Of a stretch of DNA of 64,000 bases, positions 12,201 through 22,328 are shown one piece after another. Source of the DNA: Bilabrum cf. latius (taxonomy: Eukaryota > Bigyra: Bicosoecida > Bigyra > Bicosoecida). The stretch's first letter is position 1. Each line of letters starts with the position of its first letter. A program made the position numbers and the translations under genes. Where the stretch lies: assembly GCA_965178125.1 (NCBI GenBank), contig OZ237759.1, positions 248,001 to 312,000 of the forward strand. Direction: 5' to 3'. Under the pieces are notes generated by a model. The model saw only the letters and a list, made by a program, of their open reading frames with translations, ran no database searches and was not told the DNA's origin.

Positions 12201-13475
12201 CCTGACGCGGGATTTGTTCGTGACGAGGCGAGAGTTCTGGGCGATCCACAAGCAGACGGGCGAGCTTGGAGAAGACTATGAGCTGGTGGTGGCCGAGTCT
12301 TTGCACCGCAACTTCGTGTCCAAGGTGCTGGCCAGGAAATTAATGCCGTCTGTCCCTCAGTACCTGTGGAAGGAGGAAGATGGCGCTCTAAAGGAGGATC
12401 TTGTGACGCACGACAGAGCGCAGGTGTATGAGAGCGGGAAGAACTCGATTCACCTCACTTCGACCAAGTGGGGCAAGAACCCGAGCAGGGAGGAGATGCT
12501 CGGTCGTGTGCTAAAGGAGGTGCCTGACAAGTTCGGTGGCGATCTGGTGATGATCCTTGAAGACACGCAGGAGCGCAATCCGTAGAGACACCACCTGATT
12601 CGAGTGCATGTCAATGTGGGCGGCGTCGACAAGGTTCTCACGAAAGATAGTTTGGAAAAGTTGCTGTCTCGCGAGAAGGTGCAGGCTGCCCTGGAGCTGT
12701 ACGCCGGAGCCCTGTGCGTGCGACCTGAGCAGCTTGTGATGCATAGGCTGTTGGTGACTCCGAAGAAGCTGCGCCCCAACATCACTAGCCTATTTCCCAA
12801 ACGTAGTCACGGCAACGACAGCAACACGGGTTCAGACATTGTAGACTCGAGCACCAATGAGCCTCTTCCATTGGGTGACCAAGGACGCGAAGAGTCGGGT
12901 ACTGACGGTACCAACGACACGACGAACCTCTACTACCTCGACCACGAGGACTACAACGAGTTCCTATTCGCAGATGCGCGGCTGCTCTCCTCGAGGATCT
13001 GGGCCAACTCTGCGAGCGACCTCAAGGAGCGGTAGCTACGAGAGGAGAAGGTGGAGGATCTCGAAGGCGACCTTAGTGGCTTGTTGAATGATACCAATCG
13101 AAAGGTTGGGTTAGGCGAGCCTTCAAACATGGAGAAATGGACGGAGCAGTTCCCTATCAGCAGTAGGGGCCATCATGGCGACGCCGAGGGCGATTCGGAT
13201 ATGGAGGATGCCCCCGAGGGAACGGAAACAGACAAAGAGTGAGGGGCACGTCGAGAATCCGGATGTTGGTGGACACCATCTGGCACTACAGCGGAGCGCT
13301 GCTGCGGTGGTATTGCCAGCCGCAGCCGGATGCAACGTGCGCGTAGTGGTTTGCTCTTTGAGCCCGGGTTGAACTTGGCTCAAGGGCCTGTGGCCGAGTT
13401 TACCTGGAAGTATCACGAATTCATGATTATAATTTTCTTGCGCGTCATTCCGGATCCAGACGATGCAGGTTTCCA
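9296..13475 (+). mobile_element. 4.2-kb repeated element carrying a large P-loop ATPase (copy 1)
   Basis: The segment is repeated at 14185-18389 with roughly 97-98% identity. Both copies start at the same point inside a truncated gene Z (after ..CCCTC). They end with the same GATGCAGGTTTCCAGT sequence, beyond which copy 1 runs into unique DNA and copy 2 into the gene Y fragment. About 530 bp precede the main ORF and 230 bp follow it. No terminal inverted repeats, reverse transcriptase or recognisable transposase were seen. It may be a mobile element or a gene family spread by segmental duplication. Confidence 0.55.
9832..13242 (+). CDS. Large P-loop ATPase, possible Crinkler/RHS-like protein (copy 1)
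   Basis: With TAG=Gln the frame is open from at least the ATG at 9832 to a TGA at 13240-13242 (1,136 aa). Eight in-frame TAGs include 10288, 11050, 11083, 11176, 12583 and 13033. It also stays open upstream to about 9628, so the true start may be earlier or spliced. A Walker A motif (GYRGFGKS, residue ~309, 10756) is followed by a Walker B motif (LVIDEAQ, ~residue 415, 11071-11085) whose Gln is a TAG. A strand reading VITGNGSE and a segment FEMQKDKFHMYWLDYEYSEVE recall the sensor region of Crinkler/RHS NTPases. The ~650-aa C-terminal part is charged and ends in an acidic tail. The Crinkler/RHS assignment is a hypothesis; the ATPase motifs are seen directly. The second copy keeps the frame through indels, so the protein is probably functional. 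Confidence 0.6.
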
Positions 13476-13589
13476 GTGTGTTTTCTGACTTTGAAAACTT
13501 CTGATCCACTTTAGAACTTAGGGTACAGGCCCAATTGTTTGCCTCCTGAGTGAACGGGGCCAAATCCTTGGATGGTGTGGGTAGCACTG

Positions 13590-13648
13590 TGGGTTTTCAG
13601 TGTGGATGACGTCAGATAGGCTTGGACGTCATCCACACTGAAAACCCA
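13590..13648. repeat. 24-bp perfect hairpin with imperfect extension
   Basis: Arms 13590-13613 and 13625-13648 are perfect inverted repeats around an 11-nt loop. The pairing extends outward (GTGGGTA at about 13577 and TACCCAC at about 13656) with three mismatches. It sits in the ~200 bp of unique DNA between element copy 1 and gene-Z fragment B. It could be a terminal structure, a small palindromic element or a recombination scar. Confidence 0.7.
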
Positions 13649-13701
13649 TAATGTTACCCACGTCAACTCCGAGAGGGAGATCCAATGCAACATAAAGAAG
13701 G

Positions 13702-14184
13702 ATGAATCCGGCTTCCACTGGGCAGAGCAGCTGCGCAGTCACCGCCACAATGTGTCCCGCGACGCAAAGCAGCCCGCACGCCGCGATCCCTGCTCCCAGT
13801 GGGATGGACTGCCTCAGCCTCCTCTCCGTCCTGGCCAGTTCCCAGCCGGACCGCAGCACTTGCTCTCCTGCGACGGCAGACCCACTGCCAGTGCCATCGC
13901 TAGCGCCCACCTCATCTCTTTCGAGCAGTCCAGCCCAGGCCGCATCCATCGCTGGGTGCTGCAGCACGGCGGGCCCCGCCACCACCACGAGCACGCCGGG
14001 CAGTGCACCCAGCGCGATGGTGGCGGCCCCAATGCACAGCAAAGACGCAGGCAGCAGGCGAATGGAGCCCAGCCACCGTGGCAAGAAAGCCAGCCTAGTG
14101 ACACGCGAGCAGGGGTGCACGTACGCCTGCAGAGCCCGCCCAAGCAGCCCCCAGAGAGCCGCCAGGGCCGTCCACTTGGCCCTC
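13702..14184 (-). pseudogene. Truncated 3' copy of membrane-protein gene Z (copy B)
   Basis: Same C-terminal coding segment of Z as at 8770-9295, cut at the same point where the second ATPase element starts (14184/14185). Its own 3' end is lost: sequence diverges near 13702, so the frame runs on into unrelated sequence. It has CAG at 13731-13733 where copy A has TAG. Confidence 0.75.
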
Positions 14185-17100
14185 TATGTAGTACTGCTGC
14201 CATATTGCTTATTGGGAGGGGGTGGGCGGTCGCCAGCACCCGTGATTGCGACCCCCTCATCAGGGCCGTCCACCGTGACCCCCCTTGCGGGGGTCTGGAC
14301 AGTGCGCCTGAGTGCATCACTTCTTGCTTTTGCCGATGAACAGGGAATTAATATCGCCATCAAGACGACTCACTCGCAGTCTTTATCGACGTGTACATAT
14401 CAGGCAGCTTGCCGGATCATTTACAGCCGTGATAAAGGCCAAAAGCAAGATTCCATGTGTGAGAGCCACTCAGTGCCATTGCTCGTTTGGTTCGTGCATG
14501 ATGCCTACGAAAGCAGCGGCAATTTGCTGCACGAATATGTAGTTGTATCTGCATTTTGCTACTCTGCTTGACACAGGGCGGTATTCAACGGACAGACTTG
14601 TCGCGAGGTTTTTGGGTACGGTCTGCGGTTCATCATTCTCGGATTGGCAAAGGGCTGCGAGTGGCAACGCCTCGAATGTACTAGTAGTGCATACCCATAC
14701 ATTGGCACGATATGATCGTATCAATCCCAGGTCAGTCCCTGATACAAGCAAGGCTCCATTCAAGGGTACCAGCTAGCCATATTGATTTCCCTACCTTGCT
14801 ACACGTTTGGGAACGTAAGATGAACGCCACTGTGATCATATCCACATGGGAACAACTGCCGATGAGGGATGTCCCGCTCAGTGCGGTGAGTGAGCGCGCT
14901 CGAGCAATCCAGCGTGTGCAGACAGATGCGATGATCATAGCTAATGCTGTGAATGATGAGAAAGTAAAGGCAGCAAACTTGGAAGGCTTGCCATCATCTA
15001 AAGTCGGCGATGAGCTCGGACTTCCTGTTGTTCAAGCCGAGCTTGCGAAGAACCTGCACGAGGTGGGGCTCCTCTCGAAGCTCAAACTCGATGGAGTGTT
15101 AGGGTACCTCAGGAGTGACGATGCCAAGGCGGACGCGGCCAGCTTTTCTGATTATCATGTTCAGCTGTAGAAGGGAATACTAATCCTGTAGGAGGAAGAG
15201 AGAAAGCGCAAAGAGAGGAAGGATGAGGAGCTAGAGCTGCAGGGCTTGCCCCACTCTGACTATCTCCACAAGGGCGAGAAGGTGAGGGTACCAATGGTGG
15301 GGTAGTTCGTTGGAATGCTCAGCAGGCTTGCGAAGGCGAATGGATTTGAGATTCCGCCGCCGTTTGAGGGTGACACGCTGCTCCAGGCAGTCAAAGGGCG
15401 CATATAGCGAGAAATTCGCGCCCCTTATGGAGCGATGGCCGATGCTGTGCGGGCCTGTCTTCGGTTGATTGGGGACGCATTCGTACACGTGCACGCAACA
15501 GCTGATTCTAGGCCAAGCCTAGACACGATATCCACTGTCATGATTTTGCCCATCGTGGACTCGGGGTTCAGCACGCAGAGGGAAAGGCTCCTGCAGCGAC
15601 TGCTTGCCGAGGCATTTCGGCCGAGGATGAACGTGATCCGTGGAGGGGTCGTGCTTGGGTACCGCGGCTTTGGGAAGTCACAGCTGGTGCGTCAGCTTGT
15701 ATTCGGCAAGCAGTTGTTGCAGTGGTCCATCGGCAAGCGCAGGTTATACGATGCCTGCCGCCACGTTGGCATGTATGTTGACAACCCGAACAAGCTGGGC
15801 AAGCCGCTTCAAATGGGCTGCCCCCCTGCTCTGCTGGCTGCTGGCCTGTGCAACGCGGGAGCGATGCAAAGTGCTACTGCACCAGCCTGGACGAAGTCAA
15901 TCCAAGACGGGTTTGACCCGGCGAATGTAGCAGAATGGGTCGATGACAACTAGGTGAATGCCATGCTGGTAATCGACGAGGCCTAGCAAGCACTCTCGGA
16001 TCCGTCGCCTAAGGCATCGACTGAGGTATCGATCGCGCGCTCGAAGGTATTCTGGGACTCTCTTGATGACTGCTGTTAGAACCCGAAATTCCCGATGATT
16101 GTCATTACTGGAACGGGATCTGAAGTGGCCCACTTGGTGTATACGCGACCTCGAGAGAACTACTTCGAGATGCAGAAGGACAAGTTCCACATGTACTGGC
16201 TCGACTACGAGTACTCTGAGGTGGAGATCTGCCTCATGCTGACTCGGCAAGGTACAATCAGCGCATTTCCGAGTAGCGGCGTGCCGTGGATCCCGGCATA
16301 CTCTTCTGAAGACAAGCCGCTCAATATTGAGTCATTGACGGAAGATGTGGACAAGATTCTGCCAGAAGACGTGACTCTGGCCCTCGCTTTGGCTGTTGCG
16401 CGAGCTTCAGGGTGCGATCCTGCGTCACATTTGATGTCAAACAGTGCAAAGCCGGTGGACAGCCACTGGATTGAGTCGGGACAGGTGGTGCATCCCAGCA
16501 TCGAGCACGTCGTTCAAGGCATCCAGGCCGACGCTTTGGGGGATGTCGGAGCCTGGCACAAGACCAAAGCCAGACCGGGACGACTTACCTTGCAGGCTGC
16601 CACGGAGGCGCTGAAAGATGAGCGAGTGCTGCGTGCATCTTATGCGTCTAGATCCAAGATCCTGCGGCGAGTTTGGCAGACTGGTATGACAGCCCGTAGC
16701 CTCGTTGGCATCAATACGGAGGAACGAGATACGAACACGAAGCTGCAGGAATGGCATGATGCCATGAATAGTGACGACGACTGCTTCCAGCAGATCATGC
16801 TTGCGCTCCTGGATTGCATGGGCGAGGATAACCCGAACTGGCAGCTTGATGCGCTCACCGACCCTCTGAAGCCGCCCAAACCTGTCACAGTGAAGAGGCT
16901 GCTGTTAAGGCACAGGGCGATGCATCCTGACGCTGCAGTCGAAGATGTCAAGCAGTTCGAGAAAAAGCTAAGCCGGTGGAGGCTCAAGCAGCGTGTGGCC
17001 TACCGGGCCTCGTCGGAGCGAGCTGGCATGCAAGGGGAAGAATTGCCTTCAACAGCCGGTTTCCTGAGCAGCATGTTTGCTTTTCTAGCCTTACAGTGGA

Positions 17101-18389
17101 GCCTGACGCGGGATTTGTTCGTGACGAGGCGAGAGTTCTGGGCGATCCACAAGCAGACGGGCGAGCTTGGAGAAGACTATGAGCTGGTGGTGGCCGAGTC
17201 TTTGCACCGCAACTTCGTGTCCAAGGTGCTGGCCAGGAAATTAATGCCGTCTGTCCCTCAGTACCTGTGGAAGGAGGAAGATGGCGCTCTAAAGGAGGAT
17301 CTTGTGACGCACGACAGGACGCAGGTGTATGAGAGCGGGAAGAACTCGATTCACCTCACTTCGACCAAGTGGGGCAAGAACCCGAGCAGGGAGGAGATGC
17401 TCGGTCGTGTGCTAAAGGAGGTGCCTGACAAGTTCGGTGGCGATCTGGTGATGATCCTTGAAGACACGTAGGAGCGCGATCCGTAGAAATACCACCTGAT
17501 TCGAGTGCAGGTCGAGGCGGGCGGCGTCGACAAGGTTCTCACGAAAAAAAGCTTGGAAAAGTTGCTGTCTCGCGAGAAGGTGCAGGCTGCGCTGGAGCTG
17601 TACGCCGGAGCCCTGGGCGTGCGACCTGAGCAGCTTGTGATGCATAGGCTGTTGGTGACTCCGAAGAAGCTGCGCCCCAACATCACTAGCCTATTTCCCA
17701 AACGTAGTCACGGCACTGACAGCAACACGGGTTCAGACATTGTAGACTCGAGCACCAATGAGCCTCTTCCATTGGGTGACCAAGGACGCGAAGAGTCGGG
17801 TACTGACGGTACCAACGACACGACGAACCTCTACTACCTCGACCACGAGGACTACAACGAGTTCCTATTCGCAGATGCGCGGCTGCTCTCCTCGAGGATC
17901 TGGGCCAACTCTGCGAGTGACCTCAAGGAGCGGTAGCTACGAGAGGAGAAGGTGGAGGATCTCGAAGGCGACCTTAGTGGCTTGTTGAATGACACCAATC
18001 GAAAGGTTGGGTTAGGCGAGCCTTCAAACATGGAGAAATGGACGGAGTAGTTCCCTATCAGCAGTAGGGGCCATCATGGCGACGCTGAGGGCGATTCGGA
18101 TATGGAGGATGCCCCCGAGGGAACGGAAACAGACAAGGAGTGAGGGGCACGTCGAGAATGTTGGTGGACACCATCTGGCACTGCGGCGGAGCGCTGCTGC
18201 GGTGGTATTGCCAGCCGCAGCCGGATGCAACGTGCGCGTAGTGGTTTGCTGTTTGTGCGCGGGTTGAACTTGGCTCAAGGGCCTGTGTCCGAGTCTACCT
18301 GTAAGTATCACGAATTCATGATTGTATCGGATCCAGGATAATTTTCTTGCGCGTAATTCCGACTCCGGATCCAGACGATGCAGGTTTCC
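14185..18389 (+). mobile_element. 4.2-kb repeated element carrying a large P-loop ATPase (copy 2)
   Basis: Near-identical direct copy of 9296-13475. Differences are scattered single bases, a small in-frame change near 14680 and a 21-bp in-frame insertion after 15170. Its right end abuts the truncated copy of the beta-helix gene. Confidence 0.55.
14712..18143 (+). CDS. Large P-loop ATPase, possible Crinkler/RHS-like protein (copy 2)
   Basis: This 1,143-aa paralogue of the protein at 9832 ends at a TGA (18141-18143). The frame is open throughout when TAG is Gln. Walker A and B motifs are unchanged. Two positions that are CAG in copy 1 (12568-12570, 13147-13149) are TAG here (17469-17471, 18048-18050). 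A 21-nt insertion near 15170 adds seven codons, including a new TAG, without shifting frame. Mostly synonymous or conservative differences and in-frame indels suggest both copies are under constraint. The start is as uncertain as in copy 1. Confidence 0.6.
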
Positions 18390-18889
18390 AGTTTGCATCC
18401 AGTCCGGTCTGCTTGAGGTCCAGCTACCAAACCGCTCCAGTCGGCAAGCCGCTCGGCAGACGCGGATCCACGGAGGGAGTCCACTGTCCCGTTGCTTGAG
18501 ACAGGCCAGCGAGTTCTCCTGAGATCACAGCTGGTGATAGTGCATCAGCATTGCCCGCAAGGCTTGTGTCCGTTCGCACCACTACCGCCAATGAGGGTGA
18601 CAGGCCGGATGAAGCATTCGACAGGATAGCCGTGTCCTGCAGAAGGTACCGACCACCTGGAAACAGCCGAACGGCAGCTGGCATACAACCAGATGTCCTG
18701 AATGCAGAACTCCGATCCATTGCCTCTGACAAGGAGCTGCTGTGGCGTGCCAGGCCCCGTTGAGTTGCACTTCATGGCAGGCACAGTTGGAGCGACAACT
18801 ACCGAGCAATCGCCAGTGGTAGCACGAACACTTCGGCCAAAGACTAACAATGACCCAGTTACTACAGCAAGCTACTGCCACACGCGCAT
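18389..18889 (-). pseudogene. Truncated, frameshifted 5' copy of beta-helix gene Y
   Basis: Matches the first ~500 bp of the gene at 6297-8702, including the signal-peptide start (ATG at 18887-18889). It is 8 bp shorter near 18735, which shifts the frame after residue ~55, and it is cut at 18389 by the ATPase element. It cannot make a beta-helix. Confidence 0.8.
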
Positions 18890-19490
18890 TAAAGCGATTT
18901 ATTGTGTGGCGGCTGCCCGAGAGGGAGATCCAATGCATCAAAAAGAACCGCAACACCGCGGCGATCATGTCCCAGTGGTGGCTAGCTTTCGCCGTTGCTT
19001 CTTGAGGATGAATCCGGCTTCCACTGGGCAGAGCAGCTGCGCAGTCACCGCCACAATGTGTCCCGCGACGCAAAGCAACCCGCACGCCGCGATCCCCGCG
19101 CCCAGTGGGATGGACTGCCTCAGCCTCCTCTCCGTCCTGGCCAGCTCCCAGCCGGACCGCAGCACTTGCTCTCCTGCGACGGCAGACCCACTGCCAGTGC
19201 CATCGCTAGCGCCCACCTCATCTCTTTCGAGCAGTCCAGCCCAAGCCCCATCCATCGCTGGGTGCTGCAGCACGGCGGGCCCCGCCACCACCACGAGCAC
19301 GCCGGGCAGTGCACCCAGCGCGATGGTGGCGGCCCCAATGCACAGCAAAGACGCAGGCAGCAGGCGAATGGAGCCCAGCCACCGTGGCAAGAAAGCCAGC
19401 CTAGTGACACGCGAGCAGGGGTGCACGTACGCCTGCAGAGCCCGCCCAAGCAGCCCCCAGAGAGCCGCCAGGGCCATCCACTTGGCCCTC
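18389..19490. repeat. 1.1-kb direct repeat, right arm (5' part of Y plus 3' part of Z)
   Basis: Partner of 8195-9295 in the same orientation. At its right end the sequence continues uninterrupted into full-length gene Z, so this arm marks the intact Z side. The left arm marks the intact Y side. Confidence 0.8.
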
Positions 19491-21565
19491 GAGGCAGCGG
19501 CCAGCAGCGGCAGGTGCCTCGCGATGGACTCGCTTGCTTCTTGCCACGCGGGCAAAAGACCCACCGACATGCGGGCGGCAAGAGCGTCCATCAGCGTGGT
19601 GTCTGTCCCGCTGCGGCTCTTGGCTAATGAGATGTCCTCGACTTGTTGATGCAGGCCCTCCGCTATACATTTCATCCTGTGTCGCCTCGCGGCAGCGCGC
19701 ACGTCGCTCGGCAGCATCACCCCCATGGCCAACAGTAGGTGCGAGGGCAAGCGGTGGGTCGGGATCCTGGGGCGTGACCCGTCCTCCATGGCTTGCTCAG
19801 AGGTCATGCTATCGCCATTCTCTTCCACGCTCCCATCGGGCCGCAGTTCTACCATGTTCAATGAGTCTTCTTCGAACTCGTCGCCAGCGCTGCCACCCTC
19901 CCACTCGCCCTCTTCGCTAGCAGTCTCCACATGCGGCACAGCACCTGCAGCACCCGCAGCACCTGCAGCAATAGACGCATAGTATCCCTGCCAGCTGCTG
20001 CCTCGGTCGGCCCTCTACCTCGCTTTCTGCCAGCACGACTCCATGGCCTGCACTGCCTCCCACACCACGATCGAGGTGGACTCCTCTGGCACGTAGCCCC
20101 TTCGCCCACCTCGACCACGCTCGGATTCACCACCCCGACCTTCTTCTGCTGTTTGATACCGCAAGGGAGGGTCTACGAAGGCCTCAAGGTCGGCTGTCTC
20201 AGCAACATTCACCCCTCTGTCTCCCAGCACAGCGGCGGTGGCAGCCACGGCCCGGGCCCCCTCCCAGTGCCTCCACCCCTGCCTTGCTGACACATCCAGA
20301 ATAGACCACTGCGTCGCTGTCTCCACCACGTCAGCGATGCCTGCAACGAAGGCTAGAAACACCAAGATGGAGACCCACGACCGGCTTCCAAGCTCGGGCC
20401 CGCAGCCGCACCGGACCGACGCGCTGCCGTCTGCCCCCGCATCCGCGCCGGCGATGCCCGTCCCCTCAGGCGATGCACCCAAGCCGCTGTTTTCATTGGG
20501 AGACAGGTCGCTGCAGCACTTGCAAAGGACTGCACCAAGTGCAGGAGGTAACTCAAAGCAGCGCTCTTTTCTCCGCCATGACGAATCGTCCCGAAGCCAC
20601 TCGCGGGCAGCGAACGTTCTGTACGGCAGCACCCGGCTGCTTGCCGCAGACGTTCTTGGGCTTGCGCTTGCGGGCGGCGTGCCATTGGAGGCAGCTCCTT
20701 CGTCTTTCGGCGAAGATTTCTCCTTGTCGCTGCCTGCATCATTTTCATCCCCATCGCCCAGCCCCACCGCGTCAGCATCGCCCACTGGCAGTTGTGGGCC
20801 ATCTTGCCGCTCGTCATCTCCAGACGAATCGGAGCTGCTGGCAGACCCAGAGCCTCGACTATGTTGCGTGGTTGCTCCACACTCTTTACTGCCACTGTTA
20901 CGACGCTTAACGTGATTTTGGACCTTCAATTCCCACCGGTGGGCCCACCCAACGTCGGCAGCGGCGTGGAGCTGCCCAAGCAGTGCTGCTGCCAGCACGT
21001 GCAGTGCCGTGTATGACGCGATTAAGATGAAGTCGGCAACTTGAGTCTACCTCGATGCAAGCCGAACGATGGCTGCTCGTGCTGTCGCATTCAAACCTGC
21101 AAACGCAGTCACATTGGATGGCGGCGGCTGGTACCACCTGCCTCCCGCTAGCTAGGGCTGCCGCACCCGCCGGCTCAAATCCGATTCAAGGGACAGCTGT
21201 GGCTTAAATGCAGGGTCAGATAGAATCTTAACGTAACGCTCACGCGTTGCATCTTGCAACGTTGCAGTCGTTGCTGATGCAGGCACCGCAATGCTGTCCT
21301 CTCCAATGGCTGCATACACGTCAACTTCAGACGTAGCAAGCTGAAGAGTGAGATCTGCAGGCGCCTGACGGGCCATTTCAAATGAGTTGGTTGCAGCCCC
21401 AGCCTATTGAATCCTGTAGGCTGCAAACACGAGAAGGCCGCAGCATATACTGCCGATCATTGCTATTTTTGAAATTCCTCTAAATCGATTTCCATACACA
21501 CCCATCTCAATAGCCGGATCCCAAAGCGGCTCAAGAAGAAGCTATTTCTTATTCGGACTGCTCAT
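18965..21565 (-). CDS. Polytopic membrane protein Z, function unknown
   Basis: This 866-aa protein starts at the ATG at 21563-21565 (MSSPNKK..., with a TAG-encoded Gln next) and ends at a TGA (18965-18967). In-frame TAGs include about 21551, 21405, 21152, 21040 and 20015. Five hydrophobic segments stand out: near the N-terminus (IAMIGSICCGLLVFAA), after ~160 residues (ADFILIASYTALHVLAAALL), in the middle (WVSILVFLAFVAGIADVV), a long pair around ALLCIGAATIALGALPGVLVVVAG, and near the C-terminus (AGIAACGLLCVAGHIVAVTA). The loops are rich in Ser/Asp/Gly. The layout resembles the much larger membrane protein at 41937-46710. I recognise no domain. Truncated copies lie at 8770-9295 and 13702-14184. 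Confidence 0.65.
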
Positions 21566-21659
21566 CGCGCTGTTGCGCTGGGGCCTGCCTGCCCTCGGAA
21601 GAGACATGATTCCTGCCTGGCGGGTTCCGGGTTTTCCCCGGTTGCAACCACTCTATGCA

Positions 21660-21830
21660 TTTTTGTCCCGCGAACTTCAGGAATGTCGTGAACGCGGAGC
21701 ATGCAGTGGTTAAGGTTTCTCAGTAGAGTGCTGACACCAGGCCTGCGAAACGTGCGCGAAATGACTGATTAGGGCGGGGGGTTTGCAAGAGGTCCTTTGT
21801 AGCGTGTTGAACTTTCAAGAAGAAGATTAA
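21660..21830 (-). mobile_element. Short retroposon-like element, right copy, with 14-bp target-site duplication
   Basis: A 171-bp insertion is flanked by a perfect 14-bp direct repeat (AACCACTCTATGCA) at 21646-21659 and 21831-21844. It is the reverse complement of the element at 6060. Read in that orientation it ends in a short A run (GGGACAAAAA) before the duplication, as expected of a retroposed element. It has no coding capacity. Confidence 0.7.
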
Positions 21831-21844
21831 AACCACTCTATGCA

Positions 21845-22328
21845 CGTACAACAAATGGAGGTGGATCTATCCACCGGGACACACACTAGTGGCTAATTGG
21901 TGACAGGCCCAAGCCGGCGATCGAACTGCCTCCGGGGGGGAGATCCCGGCTGCATGTCTGCCAAGCTGTTGCGGGAGTCGGCGTGTGTCTGCACCCGACT
22001 GGGTGGGTGGGGTTTGTCGGGTTGTCCGACCTTAGAGCGGTGCCTACTACGGTAGGAGACGCAGGTATGGACCCCGTGCGGTCGTGTACTGCGCGCTCCG
22101 GAAAACCGCGCGTTACTTTGTGAGTAAAGCATTTGTTTCTGCCAGGGCAACCTCACTGGCAGGCTAGGTCCGGATAATGATACCTCATAATGCGTGTTGA
22201 GCAGCAAAATAGCGAAATGTGGGCCGGCTCGCTGTCTGCCTTGTAACATTTCTCGTGTGTAGGCCTCTCCCCAGCTTGAACCACGCCCAACGCAAGCAGG
22301 ACAGCAGCCCACCTGAGGGTGGCCCACC
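21845..22328. other. Gap between repeat element and EFSec gene
   Basis: About 480 bp downstream of the EFSec stop. Short inverted motifs are present (CTACTACGGTAGGAG near 22045; GCCAGGGCAACCTCACTGGCAGG near 22145). I find no convincing gene and no confident tRNA or rRNA. Confidence 0.5.

Noticed and set aside
6059-21832. 163-bp inverted repeats 15.8 kb apart, the size of polinton terminal repeats
   Set aside because: Each copy has its own short direct repeat on both sides (11 bp and 14 bp, different sequences), which means two independent small insertions. No viral genes lie between them.
21845-22328. Possible structured RNA or tRNA downstream of EFSec
   Set aside because: Short inverted motifs exist, but no complete cloverleaf with a GTTCGA-type loop and matching acceptor could be built by eye.
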